Counted from the stretch's first letter, positions 52,910-62,326 are shown. The stretch is DNA of 64,000 bases from Ilyomonas sp965247435 (GCA_965247435.1 OZ252019.1:2914001-2978000), one strand, 5' to 3'. Notes: generated by a model not told the origin, from the sequence alone. Translations and numbers: made by a program.

Positions 52910-54319
52910 ATGCGGTTTTTTTGTTGCGGATTTATTTTTATCGTGCTTTTCCTCCATCGCTTGTGTGCACAGGATACGGTAGCTGTTTATTCCGGGATAG
53001 CCCCTGCCGATTCTGTCATTATCAATACAATCACCGTTTCCGGTAATAATAAAACAAAAGCATATATTATCCTTCGGGAGTTGCCCTTCAAAACCGGCAG
53101 CAGGCTACCCGCGGAAGCTATTAATAAACAATTACTCCTGGCGAGGGAGCGCCTTATTAATACCAGCCTGTTTGTAGATGCCAACGTTACTGCTATCCGG
53201 GAAGACACTTCCATTAATATCCGGATCGTGGTAAAAGAGCGCTGGTATTTATTACCGGTTCCTTATTTTAAATTGGTGGACCGTAATTTCAACCAGTGGT
53301 GGGTAGAGCAGCACCATAGTTTTGAGCGGGTGAATTATGGCCTTAAACTAATACAGAACAATGTAATCGGCCGCAACGAAAACGCTTACCTGTGGCTGAT
53401 TACCGGTTATAACCGCCAGATAGCATTTCGCTACGAACAGCCTTTTGCAGATAAAGCATTAAAGAACGGCTTCAGCACAGCTTTTTCTTTTTCACGCCAG
53501 CGCGAAGTAAACTATGCAACCACAACGGATAATAAGCAACTGTTTTATCGCGGAAACGATTTTATAAAAAAACAATTCCGCATCGAAGGATCTTATCTTT
53601 ATCGCCCCGGTATAAAAATGCGTCACAACCTTACCCTTAAACTGATAGATGAACAGATAGCAGATACGGTACGGCGGTTGAACCGCAACTATTTTCCGGC
53701 TGGCAAAAAACACCTTACCTACCCGGTGTTTAACTACACACTCCAGTATTTAGATGCTGATAATTATGTATATCCGATTAAAGGATTTATCGGCGATGTA
53801 CTGTTTACAAAAAAAGGTCTTGGCAGAGATATGAACTTATGGCAACTGGAACTGCACAGCAAGTACACTATTCCGGTGCTTCCCAAAACACAAATACAGT
53901 TGCAGGCTGCCGGCATCATCAATGCACCTTTTAAGCAACCCTTTGTCAACAGCCAGTTGATGAATTATTATGGAGACATTTTTATGCGCGGGCTTGAATA
54001 TTATGTTATTGACGGCGTTGCTTCCGGCGTTGTAAGAGGCACGATACGGCAGCAGCTTTTAACATACACCATAAAAAACCCGGTCGCTATAAAAAATCAC
54101 GAATACATTCCGGTTCGCTTTTTTTTGAAGGCCTACACCGATGCCGGCTATGTGTATAACAACCATGTTTTTACGAGCGCTTTAAACAATAAACTCATCA
54201 AAACCTGGGGCGTAGGCCTCGACGTTGTAACGATCTATGATGTGGTAATTAAACTGGAATACAGCTTAAACCAGTTTAACAATCGCAGTCTTTATTTGCA
54301 TTCACGCGCAGATTTTTAA
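52910..54319 (+). CDS. POTRA-domain/beta-barrel outer-membrane protein (BamA/TamA-like)
   Basis: About 469 residues from the ATG at 52910 (MRFFCCGFIFIVLFLHRLCAQ, signal peptide). An N-terminal POTRA domain follows (INTITVSGNNKTKAYIILRELPFKTGSRLPA, LARERLINTSLFVDANVTAIRED, INIRIVVKERWYLLPVPYF). The rest is a surface-antigen type barrel with strands such as LKLIQNNVIGRNENAYLWL and VKLEYSLNQFNNRSLYLHSRADF, ending in an aromatic residue as barrels do. It resembles small BamA/TamA relatives of Bacteroidota, with one POTRA rather than five. The partner is unknown. Confidence 0.85.
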   Translation: MRFFCCGFIFIVLFLHRLCAQDTVAVYSGIAPADSVIINTITVSGNNKTKAYIILRELPFKTGSRLPAEAINKQLLLARERLINTSLFVDANVTAIREDTSINIRIVVKERWYLLPVPYFKLVDRNFNQWWVEQHHSFERVNYGLKLIQNNVIGRNENAYLWLITGYNRQIAFRYEQPFADKALKNGFSTAFSFSRQREVNYATTTDNKQLFYRGNDFIKKQFRIEGSYLYRPGIKMRHNLTLKLIDEQIADTVRRLNRNYFPAGKKHLTYPVFNYTLQYLDADNYVYPIKGFIGDVLFTKKGLGRDMNLWQLELHSKYTIPVLPKTQIQLQAAGIINAPFKQPFVNSQLMNYYGDIFMRGLEYYVIDGVASGVVRGTIRQQLLTYTIKNPVAIKNHEYIPVRFFLKAYTDAGYVYNNHVFTSALNNKLIKTWGVGLDVVTIYDVVIKLEYSLNQFNNRSLYLHSRADF

Positions 54320-54443
54320 GATAGAAGTTATCTTTGAGCAATGCGGAAAGGATTAAGCGACACAGCGCCGGGTAAAAAAACCGGATTTACTTAATCTTAA
54401 AGCCTGAACATTAAAGCTTTACACTTTTGCTTAAAACTATTAC

Positions 54444-55322
54444 ATGAAGGTTGCTATTTATAGTCGTGGCCTGGATGACAGGCAACAAATACCTTTGCTG
54501 GCACTCATCAATGAATTGCATAAATATAAAGCTGTTATAGCGGTATCGGCATCGTTGGCTGAAAAATACCGGGATGCAATGTCGGCTATTCAAAACATCT
54601 CCGTTTTCAGCGATAAGGCTTCCCTGGACGAAGATACCGACTGCCTCATCAGCCTTGGCGGCGATGGCACTATTCTCGATGCCGTAACACTTATCGGCGA
54701 TAAGAATATTCCTATTCTCGGCATCAACTTTGGCCGGCTGGGCTTCCTGGCCAGTATTGGTAAAGAAGAACTGAGCATTGCGGTAGATGCATTAGTAAAC
54801 GGTACTTATATTGTTGACAAGCGTATCCTTATTCATCTGGATTCAGATTTGTCGCTGTTTGGCGATGCGCCCTTTGCCCTGAATGAATTTGGTATTCACA
54901 AACGCGATACTTCGCCAATGATCAAGGTGCACACGTACCTGAACGGCGAATTTTTAAATTCTTACTGGGCCGATGGTCTGGTCGTATCTACACCTACCGG
55001 CTCTACCGGCTACAGCATGAGCTGCAACGGCCCGATCGTTTTTCCCGAGTCCAGTTCGTTCTGCATCACACCCGTAGCGCCGCACAACCTCAATATCCGC
55101 CCGATCATCGTACCGGATACTAATATTATTTCTTTTGAAATAGAAGGCCGGAGCGAGCAGTTTATCTGTACGCTGGATGCTCGAAAGGAGATTGTAGAGA
55201 AGAATATACAATTAGCGGTAAAAAAAGAATCTTTCACGGTCAGTCTCATCCGGCTGAATGAAAACAGCTTCCTTTCTACCCTCCGCTCCAAGCTTACGTG
55301 GGGGCTCGATAAAAGAAATTAG
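54444..55322 (+). CDS. nadK: NAD kinase
   Basis: 292 residues. The signature GGDGT is at residues 72-76 in LISLGGDGTILDAVTL, followed by PILGINFGRLGFLASI, the NE motif ALNEFGIHKRD and the ADGLVVSTPTGSTGYSMSCNGP region. The enzyme phosphorylates NAD to NADP. The start is the ATG following a short leader. It is placed upstream of the DUF6089 barrel gene, 63 bp apart, and the two may be co-transcribed. Confidence 0.96.
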   Translation: MKVAIYSRGLDDRQQIPLLALINELHKYKAVIAVSASLAEKYRDAMSAIQNISVFSDKASLDEDTDCLISLGGDGTILDAVTLIGDKNIPILGINFGRLGFLASIGKEELSIAVDALVNGTYIVDKRILIHLDSDLSLFGDAPFALNEFGIHKRDTSPMIKVHTYLNGEFLNSYWADGLVVSTPTGSTGYSMSCNGPIVFPESSSFCITPVAPHNLNIRPIIVPDTNIISFEIEGRSEQFICTLDARKEIVEKNIQLAVKKESFTVSLIRLNENSFLSTLRSKLTWGLDKRN

Positions 55323-55385
55323 CGCCGCCTGCACACGAAAACAACAATACAAACGTTAATTAAACAATCGCTTACTTTTCAGCTT

Positions 55386-56279
55386 ATGTATAAAAGTATT
55401 TTAATTGCCGGTTTATTATTTTTATCAGCCATCGCTACGAAAGCCCAGTTGTACGATAGCTACGTGCGGCAGGGAGAGTTTGGCCTGGCAGTGGGTGCCG
55501 GTCATTATTTCGGCGACCTTAATACCCGTGCTTCCCTTAACAGGCCTAAGCTTTCTGCAGGCGCTTTTTACATTAAACAGTTTAATAATTATATTGGTTT
55601 AAAGATAGCTGCCAACTATGCACGCCTTGGCTATTCCGATATCTACAGTAAAAACGAAACGCAGCGCCGGCGCAATCTTAGCTTCAACAGCAATATATGG
55701 GAATTTACCGCCAGCGGCTATTTCAATTTCTTTCATTATATGCCGGGCGTGGAGGGCTATAATTTTACGCCGTATGTATCGCTCGGCGCCGGTATTGTTT
55801 CGTACGATCCGTATGCTTACTTAGGCGGCACCAAGTATTTTTTGCGTCCGTTGGGCACCGAAGGCCAGGGCAGTGCGCAGTATCCTGATCGCAAACAATA
55901 CGGTACTATTGCCGGATGTTTTCCGCTGTCAGTTGGTTTAAAATATGCGTTAAGTGAAGGCACCAACTTTTTTGCAGAAGTTGGCTATCGCTTTACCACT
56001 ACCGATTACTTAGATGATGTAAGTACTTCCTATGTTGGCGACCAGCCATTTATATATCCGGGCACCGGCACCGTTATCGGGGTGGACGGCAATCCGAATC
56101 CTGCTTACCTGCTTTCCGACAGGAGCTATGAAACCGGTACGCGCATCGGCATCAAAGACCGCCAGCGGGGCAACAGCCAGCAGAAAGATGCGTATGTGCT
56201 GGCACAATTAGGCGTATCGTTTAATATTACTTCTTATAAATGCCCGACAACTACCGGAAATAAAAAAGGAAGATTTTAA
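55386..56279 (+). CDS. DUF6089-family outer-membrane barrel protein
   Basis: 297 residues with signal peptide (MYKSILIAGLLFLSAIATKAQ). The DUF6089 family opening YVRQGEFGLAVGAGHYFGDLN is followed by LSAGAFYIKQFNNYIGLKIAANYARLGYSD and GYNFTPYVSLGAGIVSYDPYAYLGG, and NFFAEVGYRFTTTDYLDDVSTSYVG near the C-terminal strands. The family includes PorG-like outer-membrane components linked to T9SS in some species; direct involvement here is only a possibility. Terminator directly downstream. Confidence 0.85.
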   Translation: MYKSILIAGLLFLSAIATKAQLYDSYVRQGEFGLAVGAGHYFGDLNTRASLNRPKLSAGAFYIKQFNNYIGLKIAANYARLGYSDIYSKNETQRRRNLSFNSNIWEFTASGYFNFFHYMPGVEGYNFTPYVSLGAGIVSYDPYAYLGGTKYFLRPLGTEGQGSAQYPDRKQYGTIAGCFPLSVGLKYALSEGTNFFAEVGYRFTTTDYLDDVSTSYVGDQPFIYPGTGTVIGVDGNPNPAYLLSDRSYETGTRIGIKDRQRGNSQQKDAYVLAQLGVSFNITSYKCPTTTGNKKGRF

Positions 56280-56302
56280 TAGCGGGTTTTTGAACTTATT
56301 AT

Positions 56303-56334
56303 AAAACCACTGTTGCTTTTGTAACAGTGGTTTT
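56303..56334 (+). terminator. Rho-independent terminator
   Basis: A 12-bp perfect stem, AAAACCACTGTT (56303-56314) with AACAGTGGTTTT (56323-56334), has an 8-nt loop and is followed by GTTTTA. It ends the nadK/DUF6089 region. Confidence 0.85.
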
Positions 56335-56348
56335 GTTTTATAAGCTAT

Positions 56349-56476
56349 GTACAGTGTAACTTAAGTTAGTTTACATATCCTGTATAGTCCGGATGTTGCG
56401 GCGCCACCCGGTAGCATGGCTATGGGCGGGCGTCCCCGCCCGCCTAAAACTTGAAATAATTTAAGTTACACTGTAC
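56349..56476. mobile_element. MITE-like 128-bp element with 16-bp inverted ends
   Basis: The ends GTACAGTGTAACTTAA (56349-56364) and TTAAGTTACACTGTAC (56461-56476) are perfect inverted repeats. Each is flanked by TAT (56346-56348, 56477-56479), a possible 3-bp target duplication. The interior holds a GC-rich hairpin, GGCGGGCG (56425-56432) with CGCCCGCC (56437-56444). There is no coding sequence. This pattern fits a non-autonomous transposable element; no matching transposase is in the window. Confidence 0.55.
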
Positions 56477-56553
56477 TATGTTTTCTATAGTGGTACTGGA
56501 TTAAGTTTGTAAATCTGTCAACACATAAAATTTACAGCAATCAAACACTATAT

Positions 56554-57315
56554 TCAGCCTTGCTTTTCGGTTAAATATTTCCAGTATCGCCTGGGCATGT
56601 GCTGAATATGCAGTTTCGTATTTTTTCGGGCTTTAATGTTAACACTGCCAAAATACTTTTGCCACAGCAACTGGTATAGCTTTTCACTTTCATCATAGAC
56701 CTGCTGAACATTGTTGCCATACAGGTGCTCCGCAAAATCTACCTGCACATAATTTACCGTCTCCAGGTTGTAATGAATGCCATAGCGCCTGCGGGCATCA
56801 TAAATAAGCCAGCGCTGATCGGCATACCGCTTTTCAAAATGATCTATCAGCAAGGGCAACACATTAAAATCGGGCTCAACAACGGCGTAAAACAAATGGT
56901 CTTTGGTAAGCTGAAACCGGATAAATGCTTCCATACGGTGTTTTTCCCGATGTACTTTTTTAGTAATTTTCGCTACGCTTAAAACAGCAGGATGACTAAA
57001 ATCTGTTTCCACTGCTGTCTTCTTTTTAAAAACATATTGTATGTATTGCAGCAGCGTTTGTTCCGTATTTTTCGCTTCGCTCAGCCAGGTATGATACAGC
57101 GAAATAGCTGCTCCGCTCGAAATATATTGATGCAATCCTTTCCATACCCGCTTTACCTTTGCATCATCCGTTTGCACAACGTGCTCCTGCTGAAAAACGG
57201 TAGTATTGTAGCTGCCGCCTTTTACTATTTCAACGTCGGCTAATTTGTATTCATATACTTCAAATACAGCCGTCAGAAAACCTTCAAAACTGCCGTCATA
57301 CAGTAGCAATACCAT
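56554..57315 (-). CDS. TIGR03915-family putative DNA repair protein
   Basis: 253 residues, beginning VLLLYDGSFEGFLTAVFEVYE and containing IQYVFKKKTAVETDFSHPAV, HRMEAFIRFQLTKDHLFYAVVEPDFNVLPLLIDHF and RWLIYDARRRYGIHYN, with the end QKYFGSVNIKARKNTKLHIQHMPRRYWKYLTE. This is the family always found beside a radical-SAM protein and, in other genomes, fused to a uracil-DNA-glycosylase domain; here the glycosylase domain is absent. The radical-SAM gene is immediately upstream with one base between the genes, so they form an operon. Chemistry unknown. Confidence 0.85.
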   Translation of the reverse strand: MVLLLYDGSFEGFLTAVFEVYEYKLADVEIVKGGSYNTTVFQQEHVVQTDDAKVKRVWKGLHQYISSGAAISLYHTWLSEAKNTEQTLLQYIQYVFKKKTAVETDFSHPAVLSVAKITKKVHREKHRMEAFIRFQLTKDHLFYAVVEPDFNVLPLLIDHFEKRYADQRWLIYDARRRYGIHYNLETVNYVQVDFAEHLYGNNVQQVYDESEKLYQLLWQKYFGSVNIKARKNTKLHIQHMPRRYWKYLTEKQG

Positions 57316-57316
57316 G

Positions 57317-58570
57317 CTAAAAGATTTTGAGCTGGGTTGAAAAATTGGCTTCGTACTTACTTTGTTGTATGGCTATAATTTTTTGCTTTATCTGGTGCGG
57401 CGTAAAGTCCCGCATAACGAAGTCGGCGCTTTTGGTAGTAATGAAGTATTTAGCTCGATTATAAACAATGCCTATCTTTTTTAAGTGTTCCCAGCTAAGG
57501 GTACTAAACCGGCGTGCGTGCACAATTTTTTTAGCCGAAGCCACGCCAATGCCCGGCACCCGCATAACCAGCTTCTCATCTGCCTTATTAATGTCAACCG
57601 GAAACAGGTGCAGGTTGCGCAGTGCCCAGCCCAGTTTCGGATCAATATCCATATCGAGGTGCGGGTTGTCCGGTGATACAATTTCACGTACATCAAAATT
57701 ATAAAACCGCAGCAACCAGTCGGCCTGGTAAAGCCGGTTTTCGCGGATCATCGGCACCGGCGTTCCAATGGCCGGCAACCGGTTATCATCAGAGATGGGC
57801 ACATAGCCGGAGTAATAAACGCGCTTCAGGTTCATCGCTTTATAAAAGCCGTTAGCCAGGTGCAGTATCTGCAAATCGCTTTCGGGCGTTGCGCCAATCA
57901 CCATTTGCGTGCTTTGCCCGGCAGGCGCAAACAAAGGCACGTTTTTTAGCTGCTGTTTTTCTTCTTTATACTGAAGGATTTCCTGCTTAATGTATTGCAT
58001 AGGTTTAATCATATCCTCCCGCTTCTTATCCGGCGCCAGCAGTTTTAAACTTTGCTCTGTAGGCATTTCCACATTCACGCTCAGGCGGTCGGCATACAAC
58101 CCTGCCTGCTTTACCAGTTCGTCACTCGCGCCGGGTATCGCTTTCAGGTGTATGTAACCATTGAAATTATGTTCGGTGCGCAGCTTTTTAGCAATCAGCA
58201 CAAGCCGCTCCATTGTATAATCGGCATTGGTAAAAATGCCCGAGCTTAAAAACAAGCCTTCTATATAGTTGCGGCGGTAAAAATTAATGGTCAGGTCAAC
58301 TACTTCCTGCACCGTAAAGGCTGCGCGTTTTACATCATTGCTTTTCCGGCTTACACAATAAGCGCAGTCGTAAATGCAGTGGTTGGTGAGTAATATTTTA
58401 AGCAGCGAAACGCAACGCCCGTCTTCGGTATAAGCATGGCAGATACCCATGCCGGTATCGCCGAGCCCTTTGTTGCTGTTTTTTCTTGTACTGCCGCTGG
58501 AGGCACAACTCACATCGTATTTAGCTGCATCGGCCAGTATCTGCAGCTTTTCCATTATCCTTTCGCTCAA
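57317..58570 (-). CDS. Radical-SAM putative DNA modification/repair protein
   Basis: 417 residues. The radical SAM cluster ligands are C65, C69 and C72 in NHCIYDCAYC (CxxxCxxC). Flanking parts (GICHAYTEDGRCVSLLKILLTN, VVDLTINFYRRNYIEGLFLSSGIF, FAPAGQSTQMVIGATPESD, VYYSGYVPIS) match the family TIGR03916 'putative DNA modification/repair radical SAM protein'. A C-terminal helix-hairpin-helix (VMRVPGIGVASAKKIVHARR) is likely to bind DNA. It is coupled to the TIGR03915 partner. The reaction is unknown. Confidence 0.9.
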   Translation of the reverse strand: MSERIMEKLQILADAAKYDVSCASSGSTRKNSNKGLGDTGMGICHAYTEDGRCVSLLKILLTNHCIYDCAYCVSRKSNDVKRAAFTVQEVVDLTINFYRRNYIEGLFLSSGIFTNADYTMERLVLIAKKLRTEHNFNGYIHLKAIPGASDELVKQAGLYADRLSVNVEMPTEQSLKLLAPDKKREDMIKPMQYIKQEILQYKEEKQQLKNVPLFAPAGQSTQMVIGATPESDLQILHLANGFYKAMNLKRVYYSGYVPISDDNRLPAIGTPVPMIRENRLYQADWLLRFYNFDVREIVSPDNPHLDMDIDPKLGWALRNLHLFPVDINKADEKLVMRVPGIGVASAKKIVHARRFSTLSWEHLKKIGIVYNRAKYFITTKSADFVMRDFTPHQIKQKIIAIQQSKYEANFSTQLKIF

Positions 58571-58867
58571 ATCTTTGTTTTTTACTCAATCGAAGATACG
58601 GCTAATACTAATTATATTAGCAGAAACGAATTTGTCCTATACATATACTTTAGTTAAATGAGCTGCAATATTCTAATGGAAATTTAAGCCCGTTTAATAC
58701 TGTTTTATATCATGTGTAACCGTTTAAAATTCTTTTTAAATTAAAAAGAAATGCACAGGAAGTTTGGCAGGTTTTAAAAGATAGCAGCGGCAACGGTGTA
58801 AATAACCCGGATTATTCAACTATTTCTGTAATTTGGCCATATCAAACGTACCGCTTAACGAGAATCC
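58571..58867. other. 297-bp divergent intergenic region
   Basis: No gene seen. It must contain the promoters of both the radical-SAM operon (leftward) and the repeat protein (rightward). Rich in A/T. Confidence 0.4.
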
Positions 58868-60502
58868 ATGCAAATCAAACCCTTCTGCCTTGTAGCATTG
58901 TCTACTTTATTATGTATTTACAGCTTTAGCCAAACTGCTTTTCTTCACCAGCACGCTTATGGTGCGCCCGGCTCGTCCGACTTCCGGGATATTAAAGCAA
59001 CAACAGACGGTGGCATGATCTGCGGTGGCTCGTCCAATGCAAATAAAGGAATAGATAAAACCGGGAATAATCAAGATCCTTCCGGCGTAACAACGGATTA
59101 CTGGATCGTAAAAACAGATGCACACGGCCGCAAGCAATGGGATAGAACCCTGGGCGGAAGTGATAACGATTTGCTTACCTGTATTTTGCCGACCAGCGAT
59201 GGAGGCTATCTTGTTGGCGGCTATTCTTATTCCGGCATTTCCGGTGATAAAACCGGTGCTAACCGCGGAACAAAATTTTTTAAAACCAACGATTACTGGA
59301 TTGTGAAGCTGGATAAGCGCGGCAATACACAATGGGACAAAACCATTGGCGGCGATGAGTTTGATTATCTTACTTCCATTGAAAACGGCGGTGATGGCGG
59401 TTATGTGTTAGCGGGCGCTTCCACTTCCTCTGCATCGGGAGAAAAATCGGAAGGCAACAGAGGATGGAATGCAGATTACTGGATAGTAAAACTTGATGCG
59501 CAGGGAAACAAGCAATGGGATAAAACTTTTGGTGGCAATGATGATGATTATGCAACGCAGATTAAAAAAACAAGGGACGGCGGTTACATTGTAAGCGGCG
59601 GCTCCATATCGGATAATGTTGGCGATAAAACAGAAAAAAACAAGGGCTTTTACGATTGCTGGTTTGTAAAGATCAACAGCGAAGGCAATAAACAATGGGA
59701 CAAAACAATCGGCGGCACCGGTGGTGATGATGCAAACTCGGTTATACAAACGGCCGATGGCGGATACATGGCCGGCTGCACTTCCGCCTCGCCTATGTCG
59801 TACGACAAAACACAAAACAGTAAAGGCGAAAACGACTACTGGATGGTAAAATTAAACAGCGCCGGACAAAAGGAATGGGATAAAACAATCGGTGGTAATA
59901 AGAGCGATGTAGCTACCGGCATGCAGCAGACGCAAGACAGCGGCTTTATCATTGGCGGCTATTCCGCGTCGGGGATATCGGGCGATAAATCAGAAGCCTG
60001 CAGAGGTGTATATGACTATTGGATAGTGAAGGTGACGAAAGCGGGAAAAGTGGAGTGGAATAAAACCATCGGCGGACAAAGCGATGATGAGTGTCTGGCG
60101 CTTTGCGAATATGCAAAAAATAATTACCTGATAGGCGGCAGTTCCTATTCAGGCGTATCGGGCGACAAAAATAAGAAGCTAAAAGGCAGCAGAGATTACT
60201 GGATTGTACTGCTTACTTACCAGCAACCTGCTGCCATACCGGCTTCAATTATTACCGCTACCTCGCCACTGATTAATAATACTGATCATTTTGTTGCTTA
60301 CCCGGTTCCGGCGAAAGACATACTGCATATACAATCTGCAGGCAAAGCAGTTTATACGTTAACCAGCGGCGATGGCAAAACAGTGTTGTCCAGGACGCTT
60401 AACGGTAATGGTGAGATGGACGTTTCGCGCCTTGCAGCCGGCGTTTATTACCTTCAAAACGCAACAACAAACGAACAAAAAAAGATCTTGATTGTAAAGT
60501 AA
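58868..60502 (+). CDS. Seven-repeat secreted protein with T9SS sorting domain
   Basis: 544 residues with a signal peptide (FCLVALSTLLCIYSFSQ). The body consists of seven repeats of about 60 residues, each marked by DYWIVKxDxxGxxQWDxTxGG followed by a TxDGGYxxGGxSxSxxSGDK segment; DYW-type motifs recur about every 180 bp from 59100 to 60210. The number and length fit a seven-bladed propeller. The C terminus (FVAYPVPAKDILHIQ, AAGVYYLQNATTNEQKKILIVK) is a T9SS type A sorting domain. Secreted, ligand unknown. Confidence 0.85.
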   Translation: MQIKPFCLVALSTLLCIYSFSQTAFLHQHAYGAPGSSDFRDIKATTDGGMICGGSSNANKGIDKTGNNQDPSGVTTDYWIVKTDAHGRKQWDRTLGGSDNDLLTCILPTSDGGYLVGGYSYSGISGDKTGANRGTKFFKTNDYWIVKLDKRGNTQWDKTIGGDEFDYLTSIENGGDGGYVLAGASTSSASGEKSEGNRGWNADYWIVKLDAQGNKQWDKTFGGNDDDYATQIKKTRDGGYIVSGGSISDNVGDKTEKNKGFYDCWFVKINSEGNKQWDKTIGGTGGDDANSVIQTADGGYMAGCTSASPMSYDKTQNSKGENDYWMVKLNSAGQKEWDKTIGGNKSDVATGMQQTQDSGFIIGGYSASGISGDKSEACRGVYDYWIVKVTKAGKVEWNKTIGGQSDDECLALCEYAKNNYLIGGSSYSGVSGDKNKKLKGSRDYWIVLLTYQQPAAIPASIITATSPLINNTDHFVAYPVPAKDILHIQSAGKAVYTLTSGDGKTVLSRTLNGNGEMDVSRLAAGVYYLQNATTNEQKKILIVK

Positions 60503-60558
60503 AAATGTGTCTTAAAAAACGCTGTAGCAGAAATACAAATTTACGTTCTCCGCTCATC

Positions 60559-61302
60559 CTAACTATGGCTTGACAAATAGTTATAATCTTTCAGTACCGT
60601 TTCTAAAAATTCCACCGGATGCTGGTAATCGGTTATACTTAAAGCCGTTCTTATTTTGCTGCTTGTACGTTCTGCCAATGCATAGTTATTTTGTTTGATG
60701 CTGGTATCTAATATCGTTTTAATGATATTCATATCCCGGTCGCTAAGGCGCAGCACATTGGTATAGCGCGGCTGGTAATCGGTTGCAAGCTCCAGAAAAA
60801 CGGTGTTGCCGATACTTCCTTTTACCCGGCTTTTAATAAGCAAGGTGCCGGCAGCCAGATCGCCCAGCCGCTGTGTTTTTTTACTTACCAGCATACATAT
60901 CAGCGCCGGCAGTAAAAAGAAATACACATCGAAAGGGCGTAAGAGCCAGCGCAATAAAAACTGGTGCACCGATGGCCGGCTGCCGCTTTCGCTGATTACT
61001 TTTATACCCAATATTTTTTTACCGATGCTTTGCCCGTTCATAAGCAGTTCGCTTAGCAAATGATATAGTAAAACTGGTACATACAAGAGCATTTCCACCG
61101 AGCTGAGGTTGTATAAAAAAGGAAGGTTATCATTATCTTTGGTATTGCGTACAACATACGATTCCAAAACCTGCGAAATAATCATCAGATAAGCAATCTG
61201 GATAAGCAAATCTATCAGCCAGCCTGCAAAACGCCTTACGAGGTCGGCCAGTTCAAAATCCAGTTCGATATTAAAAGAGGTGGGAATTTTTATTTTATCC
61301 AT
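60559..61302 (-). CDS. RDD-family membrane protein
   Basis: 247 residues. The RDD domain occupies the first 160 residues: ELADLVRRFAGWLIDLLIQIAYL (RDD-type start), GQSIGKKILGIKVISESGSRPS and RLGDLAAGTLLIKSRVKG near its end, with three to four membrane helices. The C-terminal 85 residues are cytosolic and helical, without a recognised domain. RDD proteins are proposed Na+/H+ antiporters or membrane factors. It is divergent from SpoIIM, DUF4129 and DUF4350 genes, its usual neighbours in this phylum. Confidence 0.88.
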   Translation of the reverse strand: MDKIKIPTSFNIELDFELADLVRRFAGWLIDLLIQIAYLMIISQVLESYVVRNTKDNDNLPFLYNLSSVEMLLYVPVLLYHLLSELLMNGQSIGKKILGIKVISESGSRPSVHQFLLRWLLRPFDVYFFLLPALICMLVSKKTQRLGDLAAGTLLIKSRVKGSIGNTVFLELATDYQPRYTNVLRLSDRDMNIIKTILDTSIKQNNYALAERTSSKIRTALSITDYQHPVEFLETVLKDYNYLSSHS

Positions 61303-61366
61303 CCGCTAAACAATTGTAGTTTGTTTGTAAAGTAATCAATAATTTCCGGCTTCAAAAGGATTCCAT

Positions 61367-62323
61367 TTGAGAGAGGCTTTGTTCATAAAACGTAATAAAG
61401 AACGGTGGCAGCAAATAGCCGAAAATGCAAACGGGCATCCCGATGATACGGCTCAGGACTTCATTCAGTTAGTGGAAGATTTAGGCTATAGCAAAACGTT
61501 TTACCCGCACAGCAACATTACGCAATACCTCAACACAGAAGCTTCCAAAAAGTACTTCAGCATCTACGAAAACCAGCGCGAAAGCAGCAGCCGGGTGGTC
61601 ACCTTTTTTAAATATACACTGCCGCTTACGATGGCTAAGCATCACCGTGTTTTATTCATTTGCTTCTGTTTATTTATTTTATTTATCGCCATCGGTTTTT
61701 TTTCTGCAGCCGGCGACCAGACTTTTGTACGGCAGGTGTTTGGCGATAACTACGTAGATATGACGGAAAACAATATTCAGCAGGGCAATCCTTTTGGCGT
61801 GTATGGTTTTGGCAACGAAGTGCTTTCCTTTGCCTATATCTTTATCAACAATATGCTTGTGTCGCTCAAAGAGTTTGGTGGCGGCATCCTGTTGGGTATT
61901 CCTACTGTATATAGTTTAATGTCCAATTCTATTGGCGTTGGCGCATTTGAGTATATGTTTTACAGCAACAATTTAACAAGCGGCAGTTTGCTTACCATCT
62001 TAATTCATGGCACACTGGAGCTATCCACATTTGTTGTGTCTGCAGCATCCGGTTTGGTGCTTGCAAAAAGCTGGCTGTTCCCGGATACCATTCGCAGAAT
62101 AGATGCGTTGAAAAATGGCGCCAAAGAAGGTTTGATAATTGCTATATCCAACTTCCCGATGCTGTTTATTGCTGCTTTTTTTGAGGGGTTTCTTACCCGC
62201 CATACCGAAATGCCCCTGTGGCTAAAGCTATTGATCATTGGCAGCTCGCTGGCGCTGGTTATTGGTTATTTTATTGTGTACCCGATTCGTTTACGGCAAA
62301 AAGAAAAAGCAGGGGCAGTATAG
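61367..62323 (+). CDS. Stage II sporulation protein M-like membrane protein
   Basis: 318 residues starting with a TTG codon at 61367 (MREALFIKRNKERWQQ, the usual opening of this family). Membrane helices include FICFCLFILFIAIGFFSA, LSFAYIFINNMLVSLKEFGGGILLGIPTVYSLMSNSIGVGAF and LLIIGSSLALVIGYFIVYPI. The SpoIIM domain is intact (TILIHGTLELSTFVVSAASGLVLAKSW). The organism need not sporulate: this family is widespread in Bacteroidota in a cluster with MoxR/DUF58 genes. The next gene starts three bases after its stop. Confidence 0.88.
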   Translation: MREALFIKRNKERWQQIAENANGHPDDTAQDFIQLVEDLGYSKTFYPHSNITQYLNTEASKKYFSIYENQRESSSRVVTFFKYTLPLTMAKHHRVLFICFCLFILFIAIGFFSAAGDQTFVRQVFGDNYVDMTENNIQQGNPFGVYGFGNEVLSFAYIFINNMLVSLKEFGGGILLGIPTVYSLMSNSIGVGAFEYMFYSNNLTSGSLLTILIHGTLELSTFVVSAASGLVLAKSWLFPDTIRRIDALKNGAKEGLIIAISNFPMLFIAAFFEGFLTRHTEMPLWLKLLIIGSSLALVIGYFIVYPIRLRQKEKAGAV

Positions 62324-62326
62324 CGT

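Noticed and set aside
61367..62323. SpoIIM as evidence for sporulation
   Set aside because: The family is widespread in non-sporulating Bacteroidota and the neighbours are membrane-cluster genes, not sporulation genes.
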